The notes beneath the pieces were generated by a model. The model was not told the origin of the DNA, did not search any database, and was given only the letters and a program-made list of their open reading frames with translations. Positions 24,350 through 32,686 of a stretch of DNA of 57,516 bases are shown in pieces (within the stretch, counting starts at the first letter, position 1; each line of letters opens with the position of its first letter). The DNA is taken from positions 1 through 57,516 of the IMG/VR virus record IMGVR_UViG_3300025061_000001; one strand, given 5' to 3'. Position numbers and translations under genes: made by a program. The stretch is from a virus.

Positions 24350-25699
24350 TTAGAAGTTAAATGATAAGGTGACGTTGTTCTCTGCTTCAACTCTGTAATT
24401 CCTCCCTGCCACGTATTGCCCTACCGCGACAAGTTTTATTATTCCATTCTTATTGGTACAGTCTGCGCCTACTATTGTAGGAGTGATGCCCGTTGCTATT
24501 GCCGTTCCATTGGTTAGGTCTATAACTTTAAAAGTGCCAGTGACACTTAACCCTGTCGGAGCTGTATAACTTTGAAGTGGGAATTCAACATGAACTTCAC
24601 CCGCATAACGAGCCACTCCTAACCTGCTTTTCCCCTGAGGAATGTTAAACTCATTGAAGTTAGTGTTGCCGCTGTGAAACACCTCTCCTTCATAAATCCA
24701 AGTTGTTTGATTAGACCTACGCAGACGGTGAACACTACCTCCTCCGTTATTGAATGCTAATATTTGGTCGTTAGCCCTACCTAAGTAAAGAAGGGTATAA
24801 AAAGTCCCTGAGGGTAAACCTGTTGGTAAATTAGAGGCGGTTGCGGTTACTGCGCAAAATCCCCCAAAAGTTAAAGGAATTTCATTCCAGTCCTCAAACT
24901 GAGGGGCGTTTCCTCCGATTCCATAATCCAAAGGATTGACAGAGTTTCCGCTATTATAGTCGTACACCCATTGACCAGCATCACTCTCAGAAAAAGTTCT
25001 ATGAGCCTTTTTACCAGTGACATCGACAACAGTTTGAAGTTTTGACCTTATGTCATAGGTTTGTACTTGGCAATAAGCAAAGGAAGAAAATCCTTCAGGT
25101 CTTGTACCTGAAGATGGCATGTTATTAATGAGTCTGTAAAACCCACAAGGTACAGTGACATCATCAAGGTCGTTGCTAGGGTATTCAGTTGCAACTTTAT
25201 CTCCCAAACCAAAGTCACGGACTTTCATTATGTGGTTTTGGTCGGTATCTAAGCGAGAAGTTGTTACATCCATAGCAGCAGCGGTTCCCAACTGACTTTG
25301 TACTACAACATCATTAGGATCTACACCAGCAGAAGCTTTAATACGGCCATTATTATCACGTCGGGGTACGCTGTTGGCGCTTGGTGCAACGCTAACATCA
25401 GAAGCAAGCGCTTCATATGTTTGACGCAATGCGCGTAATTCCTCAACAGCTTCTTTAATAGCTGCTCGGTTAGGTGCTGCAATAGCAGGCTGAGCGCTTA
25501 CGTTACCTTTGTCCCAATCAAAGAACAACTCGATTGTCTGGTTAACGGTATTAACAGTTTTTACTTCTACGTATTGGAAATTGCTAATTTGCAACATCGA
25601 ATTCGTGATTATATTTGCAACGTCGTCGCCTGTATTAACGGTGACAATTTTGCTCCCGTTATTGACAGTTACGCTTGACGCTTTCCAAAATTGTGCCAT
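24350..25699 (-). CDS. Tail fibre protein, 449 aa
   Basis: The N-terminal half has a short helical region and the PSANSVPRRDNNGRI motif common in phage fibre proteins near the particle-attachment part. The C-terminal half is rich in Gly, Asn, Ser and Thr with beta-strand patterns. It lies after the J-like tip gene and before a DUF4376 gene. It probably binds the host receptor. The C-terminus is likely the variable, specificity-determining part. Confidence 0.7.
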   Translation of the reverse strand: MAQFWKASSVTVNNGSKIVTVNTGDDVANIITNSMLQISNFQYVEVKTVNTVNQTIELFFDWDKGNVSAQPAIAAPNRAAIKEAVEELRALRQTYEALASDVSVAPSANSVPRRDNNGRIKASAGVDPNDVVVQSQLGTAAAMDVTTSRLDTDQNHIMKVRDFGLGDKVATEYPSNDLDDVTVPCGFYRLINNMPSSGTRPEGFSSFAYCQVQTYDIRSKLQTVVDVTGKKAHRTFSESDAGQWVYDYNSGNSVNPLDYGIGGNAPQFEDWNEIPLTFGGFCAVTATASNLPTGLPSGTFYTLLYLGRANDQILAFNNGGGSVHRLRRSNQTTWIYEGEVFHSGNTNFNEFNIPQGKSRLGVARYAGEVHVEFPLQSYTAPTGLSVTGTFKVIDLTNGTAIATGITPTIVGADCTNKNGIIKLVAVGQYVAGRNYRVEAENNVTLSFNF

Positions 25700-25783
25700 A
25701 ATTTAGCTCCACGTGTAATGAACACGTTAAGTTTACGACAACACATAAAGGATAGACAAGTTGTTATTTATATGGTAATCCAA

Positions 25784-26119
25784 TTAAAAGTGCTGGTGAT
25801 AGTCACCATACAGACAGTGCATAAGCTCGTGGCCTAAGTTTTTAGCGTAATCATCGTCAAGCTTAAGCTCACCAGACTTTTTAACGTGTAGGTCACAGCG
25901 GTTATCTTGATGTGAATAGACAGCTTGACCGTTTAAACCCTTTGCAGGGTTTGGAACGGCCTTGTTAAGCTTGTATTCATTTTTGTACGTATGCACATAA
26001 AGTTCTAGTTGCTGACCTTCACGGTTAAATTCCTCTGTGACGGACAAGCTGGATTGCATACCCGTACTTTGGCAACCCATAGTTAATAGTGTTGTGACCA
26101 CAATAAACAATTTCTTCAT
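25784..26119 (-). CDS. Putative lipoprotein with an HExxH metallopeptidase motif, 111 aa
   Basis: A signal peptide with a lipobox (LLTMGC, Cys16) indicates a lipid-anchored envelope protein. GHELMHCLYGDYH near the C-terminus carries HExxH with a further His, the zinc signature of gluzincin-type peptidases. In a phage such a lipoprotein could block superinfection, cut an envelope protein or help lysis; none is shown. It lies between the tip and tail-fibre genes in the late operon. Confidence 0.65.
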   Translation of the reverse strand: MKKLFIVVTTLLTMGCQSTGMQSSLSVTEEFNREGQQLELYVHTYKNEYKLNKAVPNPAKGLNGQAVYSHQDNRCDLHVKKSGELKLDDDYAKNLGHELMHCLYGDYHQHF

Positions 26120-26121
26120 AA

Positions 26122-29100
26122 TTAACCCAATATATTTTCAAAAGTCTTAAGCGTGATTGATTGATTAGCACCGCTTAGAGGCATTGCGCCTATTGTGGCT
26201 GTATATGTATAACTGGTATTTGCAGTTCCCGTATCAACCAAGTCAGTGCTGAAGTTGTAAAAATCGCGCGTTGTGTACTCCCGTTCCGCCGGTTCGTACT
26301 CGATAACACGCGTAATATTTACCGCTTCAGTTCTGAGTGTAGTTGATCCCCTTTTAATTGTCAACGTCCTTGTGTAAACAGATGTTCCAACTGGGCCTGG
26401 CGCGTTTTGAGCTATTGTCGTACTTGAGCCGCTTGAGAAAACTGTGACTTGAACGTCCTTACCTGCGCTTTTATGGGTCAAGCTTGTGCTAGTTGTACCA
26501 GACGCAACCTTACTTTCAATGAAGCCGCCTTGGAAGAAGCTGTTCTTAATGTAACCAGTACCGTCTTTTTTAATAAAGAACAAAGCGTTTTCAGCTGTTA
26601 CAGACCCTCTTCCTATCCAAACTGAATAAGGACTTGTGCTGGCAGGGCCATATAAAAATACTCGCGCGTTGCTTGAATTTGCCGGGCCAGTTTTAATGTA
26701 ACCGTCACCTGTAAGTTCTATAGTGTCCAACGTGCCGTTAGCTGCGGTTAAGTTACCTTCAAATGTCCCCGTAGCAGCGCGTAGCTCACCTGTAAACGTA
26801 CCACCAGCAGCAAGAAGCGTCCCTTTAAATGTGCCACCGGCGGCTGTTAGGTTGCCTGTAAATGTGCCACTAGCGCCATTAAGGTGGCCATCAAATGTTA
26901 GCTCTTTTAGAGTATTGCTCCATTGTAAGCCCACTTGCCCATTATCCGGATTAATAAAGCGAACCTTGCTAGCCAGGAGGTCGATTGTTGATGTAGCAGA
27001 ACCTCCATTAATACTAATACCAGTAACGCGACCGTTACTATCCACACCCAAGAACGCACGCCCTATCAGTTCATCAAGTTCAGAGTTATATTGTGCGTTA
27101 AGTGTTAACTGTGCGCTTGCGAACTGTTCATTATCTTCAACACGTGAAGTAAGCGAGCTTATTGAGCTAGTGTTACCGTTAGCTTGGTTTTTAGCTTGCT
27201 GAGCGAGCGTGTTAGTTGCACTTAAACCTGTCGTGCTATTATTGACCTTAGCGGTTAACTGGTTAACAGAAGAAGTGTTACCACTTGCTTCGCTCTTAGC
27301 TTGCTGCGCAAGTGTTGCGGTCGCGCTTAGACCTGTATCAGGGTCATTAATTTCACTTTGTATGTTAGTGATTGCCGTGTGGTTATTATTTGAGTTTGTC
27401 TTCGCTTGCTGTGCTATGGTTGCAGTCGCGCTCAAACCCGTTGAAGGATTGTCTACTTTCGCTTGTAATTCGTTTACAGCTGATGTATTACCGCTCGCTT
27501 CATTTTTGGCGCTTTGCGCTAAGCTGTTAGCCGCTGTGACACCTTGTTCAGTATTTGTAACCCTGTTAGTTAAACTATTTAAAGCTGATGTATTACCACT
27601 TGCTTCAGTCTTAGCGCTTTGCGCCAGTTGACTTGCAGCAGTAACGTCCCCGCTTAAACTGCTAACATCGTTTTCAATTGTTGTTATGGAACTACTGTTA
27701 CCATCAGACTGACTCTTGGCTTGCTGAGCTAACGTGAAAGCAGCGCTTAAACCTGTATTCGCATTATCCACTTTGGCTGTAACACTGGACACAGCTTGTG
27801 CGTTATTTTCTGCGTCAAGCTCAACTTTGTCCAGCCTTGTAAGTGAAGCAGCAAGTTCATCTTCAAGCTTGCTAACATCTAAAGCGGTTTGGCTTATTGC
27901 TGCCGTGTTACCTTCAATATCACTTTTGACTTGTATAATCTGCTGGGCATTAGAAACAATGCTTTGCCCGTTACGTATAACAACAGCTTCCAGCTCGGTT
28001 ATGCTTTGCGCCAACGCACCTTGCGGCGACACATCGGTTTTAAGTTGTGAAATAGCGTCAGCAAAGTTAGCATTACGAAGTAACTCTTTAGCTTTTTCGC
28101 TGGTGAAATCAATTTCACCAAACAAGGTACTGAAGTCCGTTTCTTCACGCTCGTCCCACTCCGTAAGCAAATCAAAAGTTCTGCTTGTAACTGTACCTTC
28201 TATTGTGTCTATTTCGCTCTTAACAGCCGTAAACTCAGCTTCGTTATCTTGTTGGTTCTGCGAAACGGTAGACGCTAATGTGGTCACTCTTCCATCTAGT
28301 GCGTTAATTTCAACACCAGCTTGATTCGCTTTGGCCACAGTACCGTTACTGATTATTTCGTTCCGCGTAGCTTCCAAATCTATAATGCTGTCTAGGCCAT
28401 TTACAGTAGTTTCAACATTACTAAATGTTACAGTGTTAGCTTCATAATCAGTAACGTTTACCTTTTGAGTTATAGATGCGCTGTTAGCGTTAATATCTAA
28501 CTCAGCTTTAGTAACACGAGCAGTGATATTTTCAAGCTCTAGTGTTGCTGCGTCGGGTTTACCTATTACAATAGATTTAACTGTGAATGTGTCATCGGTC
28601 GTTTCACCAAGAACTATGCGAACACCTGTTATAGTGCCGTTGTAGCGACTAATACCTCTGAAATCGACAGTTCGGACAATTTCTCCGCCTTGGGGTATGT
28701 CCTCAATAATACCCGCAAAAGTTTCGGTTGTATTATCTGAACGGGTAATAATAGCGTCACCCTTCCAACCTGTACCACCAGTACGCTCTATTGTAATTCT
28801 GAAAGCGTTGTTATCGCTTGCTTCATAATTTAAAGATGTATTTTCAATATCCCCTGTAAGCAAAGATATTTGATTAGGTGTTGCAGTTAGTGTTCCGTTA
28901 ACTGCAACCCAACCCTGAGCGTTATCAAAAAAGTTAAACGAGTAAGCAGGCTCTAGTGCTGCAATGGATTCGGAAACAATGCTTGTCGCTATTGCGTTAA
29001 TTTGTCCAGGCACAAGTGCTAGTTCTGCGCTCAATACTTTAAGTTCGTCATCAAGTAAACCAATGCTTTCAACATTAGCAGTTATACGTGCATTTGCACC

Positions 29101-31578
29101 GTCTACCTGTAACTGAGCTTGGTTAAACAATTCATCTGCGTACTTGTAGGCGCGTACAGTAACAACACCATTACTAGGATCTACTTCAACAGCCGCATCT
29201 ATTAAACGTCTATCCTCTTCAACACGCTGCCTTAGAACCTCACGGCTTGCTGTGGTTTGCGCCAAAGCGGTAAGAAGCTCAAGCTCGCTTTGTTCAGAGT
29301 CATAGTCGTTCATGTTAACGCGGAAGGTAAAATCATCTAGATCAGTTTCTATACGGTCGACATTAAGTTTAATTTCATCCGCGTCTAGCTCAATATTGTC
29401 AATTTTTTCACTTAACACAACATCTTGAGCTAATAAGTCGCTAGTGACCACACCTAAATTATCAATAGCGTCTTGCGCGTTGTCGATACGCTGCTTTACA
29501 GGGTCTAGGAACGGGTCTAGCAGGCCAGACTCTTGGGTTGTTTTAGTAACCTTAGCAAACCAGCCGGACTCACCGTATGCGTTAACAGTACGAGCGTACA
29601 AGCGATAGTCGGTGTCAGGTAATAACCCTGTCGCTGTGTAGTTTGTGCCCCTAGCACGAGCCTGTGGTGTGTGCTCAGTGTCGCTAGCTAAAGCAATGTC
29701 GAATTCAAACTGCGTACCCAAAGGGATAAACCCGCTGTTAAATGTAGGCTCAGCTTCAATTGACCAGTTGCTCGGGGTTAAAATAATGTCGCTAGGTATA
29801 ACCGGAGCGTCTAAGTACATATCATATACAGCAGGAGGTGACAACGTGTTAAGCGTACTCTTAGCGAAAACGCTAACAAGGTAATTCCCAGCGTCTAATA
29901 GTGGGATTACAAAGCTAGCTGACAGCGTATTAGCGTCTAGAACAGTATCTTCACCGCTAGTAATAAGCACACGGAAACCACGCACAAAAGCATCAGCTTC
30001 ATGATTCCATGTGAGCGTACCCGTATTAGCTAAAGTTGGGTCAGGTTTAAAGACAAGGTTTTCGGGCGCGTCTATATTGGTAGGATCGCCTAAATAAGTT
30101 CCACCAATGCGCTCCTGATAGGTTTTACTTTGCCATGGGTAAATTGTATTGTTATGAAGTATACCCGTAATATCTATTAAGCCGTCTTCGCGATAACCAA
30201 CCTTTGAAATTCTGTACTCGCGTGCAGTCCAGCCGCGTATTTCGTCCTCAATGCTAAATACGTCACCTACGTCAAGCTCAGCAGCTTCCAACGTACCTGT
30301 AAACTGAATCTGCTCACCGTTGCGGCTAGCTTTTACCGCTACTTCAGCAAGCTGTAACGCTTCGGCAGTATATACACAATGCTCAACGGTAATTGTATGT
30401 TCCAGCTTAAGGAAGTTGTCAGCTTCAAGCCATTCTTGGTATAACGGGTCGTCATTAGCGGGGTAAAACACCTCATCAAATTCGTACTTATTGAGCTTGT
30501 TAGGAAAGCGCACTATAACTCGGTTATAAAAATCGGAAGTGTCAGGTTGAGTGCGTGTAATATTAGTAACCGTGTTATTCCTGTTAAAATGGAATATAGG
30601 TTGTGCAACGTCCTCACTTGCAATTGCCAAGCGACCGTCAGGCTCAGGAAAATACCCACGGAACGATTCTGCCATTTCCTTAAGGTTAGCGAAAACCTCT
30701 TCGTCCGTGTCTATGATGGTATTGTTGGTAAACAGCTTAAACTTCTGAACAGTCGTAACAGTGCCAAGCTCAACCCATTGTTTAGTTTCTTCGTCAAAAT
30801 ACCCGCGACTTGTGGTCACAGTATTGCCGTCTTTCTCCGTGTCACAAAGGTTAGCGACTTGGGTAAAATACTCGTAATTGATATCTTCGTCTTTAAGTCC
30901 TACGGAGTAGATTTCGCTTTTAGCATAATCAACCATATGAACAGCAGGGTTTTCCGAATAGCCCACTGTGTCTGTACGCCAGTCGTAACAACGCTTACCG
31001 CGAATACGAGCAGTGATTTCAGGCTCACCCCGCCAAACACTTTGGTTCTTATCCTGTTCAAAACTAATAATTGCACAGCACAAGCCTTCGTATTTACTGG
31101 TATCTACGTTAAACTTGTTGAACAGGTCTGTACCTTCCATGGCCACATTATTATCTTCGCCGCCTAACCTGTAATCGATAGCAAACCATTTTTCACCGTT
31201 ATCTTTCGCGTAGCGTTTGTCCGTACTAGGTATATCGTTGAAGTAAAATTCTTCAATTGCATCTACCTCACCATGGCAGAATACAACCAAATAGCTAAGA
31301 ATGCCGTTCTTATTTCCGTTTTTAAGATTAATTGGTATACCTAGTATGTCGAACTTAAGAGCACCGTCTACGACATTTTTGTCTACTACTATGCCACCGA
31401 CGATGCGCGTGCCGTATACAACGGGTATGGACTTGTTACTCCCAATACGCTGAAGTTTTAAGCCCTGCTTTTTAGGCATGTCGGGCTGCATCCAGCTCTT
31501 AAGAAGCTTACTTATCGGCTTTACTATTACCCCTAATAAGGATGTAAAAGGCTTTGTTATCTTACTAAGGAATCCCAT
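26122..31578 (-). CDS. J-like tail tip / host-specificity protein, 1818 aa
   Basis: The N-terminus (about 1-500) follows the tip attachment J pattern with GTRIVGGIVV and RGYFPEPDG. Fibronectin III-like domains lie around 510-700. Long coiled-coil segments and a string of about 38-residue repeats built on LAQQAKxxxxGNTSS lie at about 1290-1470. A beta-helix-like series (GTFTGNL, GTFKGTL, GTFTGEL, GTFEGNL) precedes the C-terminal domain. It likely forms the central tip fibre that contacts the receptor. Confidence 0.85.
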   Translation of the reverse strand: MGFLSKITKPFTSLLGVIVKPISKLLKSWMQPDMPKKQGLKLQRIGSNKSIPVVYGTRIVGGIVVDKNVVDGALKFDILGIPINLKNGNKNGILSYLVVFCHGEVDAIEEFYFNDIPSTDKRYAKDNGEKWFAIDYRLGGEDNNVAMEGTDLFNKFNVDTSKYEGLCCAIISFEQDKNQSVWRGEPEITARIRGKRCYDWRTDTVGYSENPAVHMVDYAKSEIYSVGLKDEDINYEYFTQVANLCDTEKDGNTVTTSRGYFDEETKQWVELGTVTTVQKFKLFTNNTIIDTDEEVFANLKEMAESFRGYFPEPDGRLAIASEDVAQPIFHFNRNNTVTNITRTQPDTSDFYNRVIVRFPNKLNKYEFDEVFYPANDDPLYQEWLEADNFLKLEHTITVEHCVYTAEALQLAEVAVKASRNGEQIQFTGTLEAAELDVGDVFSIEDEIRGWTAREYRISKVGYREDGLIDITGILHNNTIYPWQSKTYQERIGGTYLGDPTNIDAPENLVFKPDPTLANTGTLTWNHEADAFVRGFRVLITSGEDTVLDANTLSASFVIPLLDAGNYLVSVFAKSTLNTLSPPAVYDMYLDAPVIPSDIILTPSNWSIEAEPTFNSGFIPLGTQFEFDIALASDTEHTPQARARGTNYTATGLLPDTDYRLYARTVNAYGESGWFAKVTKTTQESGLLDPFLDPVKQRIDNAQDAIDNLGVVTSDLLAQDVVLSEKIDNIELDADEIKLNVDRIETDLDDFTFRVNMNDYDSEQSELELLTALAQTTASREVLRQRVEEDRRLIDAAVEVDPSNGVVTVRAYKYADELFNQAQLQVDGANARITANVESIGLLDDELKVLSAELALVPGQINAIATSIVSESIAALEPAYSFNFFDNAQGWVAVNGTLTATPNQISLLTGDIENTSLNYEASDNNAFRITIERTGGTGWKGDAIITRSDNTTETFAGIIEDIPQGGEIVRTVDFRGISRYNGTITGVRIVLGETTDDTFTVKSIVIGKPDAATLELENITARVTKAELDINANSASITQKVNVTDYEANTVTFSNVETTVNGLDSIIDLEATRNEIISNGTVAKANQAGVEINALDGRVTTLASTVSQNQQDNEAEFTAVKSEIDTIEGTVTSRTFDLLTEWDEREETDFSTLFGEIDFTSEKAKELLRNANFADAISQLKTDVSPQGALAQSITELEAVVIRNGQSIVSNAQQIIQVKSDIEGNTAAISQTALDVSKLEDELAASLTRLDKVELDAENNAQAVSSVTAKVDNANTGLSAAFTLAQQAKSQSDGNSSSITTIENDVSSLSGDVTAASQLAQSAKTEASGNTSALNSLTNRVTNTEQGVTAANSLAQSAKNEASGNTSAVNELQAKVDNPSTGLSATATIAQQAKTNSNNNHTAITNIQSEINDPDTGLSATATLAQQAKSEASGNTSSVNQLTAKVNNSTTGLSATNTLAQQAKNQANGNTSSISSLTSRVEDNEQFASAQLTLNAQYNSELDELIGRAFLGVDSNGRVTGISINGGSATSTIDLLASKVRFINPDNGQVGLQWSNTLKELTFDGHLNGASGTFTGNLTAAGGTFKGTLLAAGGTFTGELRAATGTFEGNLTAANGTLDTIELTGDGYIKTGPANSSNARVFLYGPASTSPYSVWIGRGSVTAENALFFIKKDGTGYIKNSFFQGGFIESKVASGTTSTSLTHKSAGKDVQVTVFSSGSSTTIAQNAPGPVGTSVYTRTLTIKRGSTTLRTEAVNITRVIEYEPAEREYTTRDFYNFSTDLVDTGTANTSYTYTATIGAMPLSGANQSITLKTFENILG
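27150..27790 (-). repeat. Coiled-coil repeat region inside the tip protein gene
   Basis: About seven tandem protein repeats (TGLSAT-x-LAQQAK ... GNTSS type, roughly 38 residues each) are encoded here. The DNA has diverged, so the repeats are protein-level and not a CRISPR-like array. Their number may set the length of a fibre. Confidence 0.75.
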
Positions 31579-32126
31579 TACTCACCGCCCCATACTTTAT
31601 CTAATTCTAAGTCTTTCGCATTAATGAAGCTTGTCGTATTTGGGTAAAAACGAGCGAAGCTGTTTTGTGTGGTGCGTATGCCACGTATTGTTTTCAGATA
31701 GCTTATCCAGTTTGTAAGCTCAACAGATATGGAAGCATCCTTATTGCCGTCCGAGTCAGACCAAGAAGTAATGATGAAGCTCTTAGAAACTAGCTCGCCA
31801 ATTACTTTATGTTCGTCGTCCAGAATTACCTCTTTAACTGTCACCTTGCGGTTCATTTGGTTTGCGTTACTAAAGAACGCCAACATTGTTGGGTCAGCGG
31901 CGGAAATTTCTATGGTGAAGCTGTCAATCTCTAGCTGTCTGCTATCAGTTTTAGACGGGATGTCAAGTAGTAACCCACTTGCAAGATAAGTGTTATGGTT
32001 ATATACAATGTCGTGCGCAGCACTGGTAAGACGTGTTGTGCCTTGCACTAAATTAAAACTAAGCAAAGAGACGATAGGCATACCGTCTGCTATTGCTTGC
32101 TTTATTTCAGGTGTGTAATTTTTCAT
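31578..32126 (-). CDS. Minor tail / tip assembly protein (DUF2163-like), 182 aa
   Basis: The length, the position between tape measure and tip genes, and an N-terminal pattern (LLSFNLVQGTTRLTSAAHDIVYNHNTYLASG) fit the DUF2163/baseplate-hub group of siphovirus tip proteins. The start overlaps the previous stop (ATGA), and its own stop overlaps the J-like start (TAATG). Confidence 0.65.
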   Translation of the reverse strand: MKNYTPEIKQAIADGMPIVSLLSFNLVQGTTRLTSAAHDIVYNHNTYLASGLLLDIPSKTDSRQLEIDSFTIEISAADPTMLAFFSNANQMNRKVTVKEVILDDEHKVIGELVSKSFIITSWSDSDGNKDASISVELTNWISYLKTIRGIRTTQNSFARFYPNTTSFINAKDLELDKVWGGE

Positions 32127-32686
32127 ATCCAGCGTTCTACAAGGTCAAGTTCAATTTCCATTAAGTTATCACCACCTGCAACTGAATACCGTTGGGGTCT
32201 GCCCTGCAAATAAAAGCTGAATTTCATACCGTTAAAAATTAAAACTTCCGAGTTTGTTACGTTTGCAACTAAGTTCGGAGCAAACTCAATTTTATTTTCA
32301 ACAATATCAGTCACTTGGTAAGCTTTATTATGCCCCATAAAAGTAAAAAAGTCACCTATCGTAATGTTTTCCGTTGACCCTAGAGCGACTTTGTATTGAC
32401 CCGTCGTAGCTGCTTCTGATGTAAACTTGTTACCCGATTCACTTTCGCTGTAAATAGGCAACGACATTTGTATCGTGTCGTTACTGCGCTGTATCGCGCT
32501 TAAACGCGCTATAACGGGTTTAAACTCCATAGCGTCCATTAGGGTTGACCGTACCCTAAAGTCGTAAGCTTGCCCCGTTAGCTTGCGTTGTAGCGGTATT
32601 AACGAGCGCGTCCTACTGGTAACATAAGCTTGGCGGTCAACAAGCTCCGCTTCTGCTATATGAAATTGCTCAGGTAATGTGGCCAT
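32123..32686 (-). CDS. Minor tail / distal tail-like protein, 187 aa
   Basis: A beta-rich protein (repeated strand patterns, e.g. IFNGMKFSFYLQGRPQRYSVAG) encoded directly after the tape measure, where distal tail or hub-forming proteins usually lie. No single family is certain. The start overlaps the tape measure stop (TAATG), so it is coupled with tail assembly. Confidence 0.6.
   Translation of the reverse strand: MATLPEQFHIAEAELVDRQAYVTSRTRSLIPLQRKLTGQAYDFRVRSTLMDAMEFKPVIARLSAIQRSNDTIQMSLPIYSESESGNKFTSEAATTGQYKVALGSTENITIGDFFTFMGHNKAYQVTDIVENKIEFAPNLVANVTNSEVLIFNGMKFSFYLQGRPQRYSVAGGDNLMEIELDLVERWI

Noticed and set aside
27150-27790. Regularly spaced repeats that could look like CRISPR
   Set aside because: They are diverged, in-frame protein repeats of a coiled coil without constant DNA repeats or spacers.
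26723-28324. Rightward hydrophobic frames inside the tip protein gene
   Set aside because: Shadows of the repetitive coiled coil on the other strand; no ribosome site, wrong direction for the late operon.
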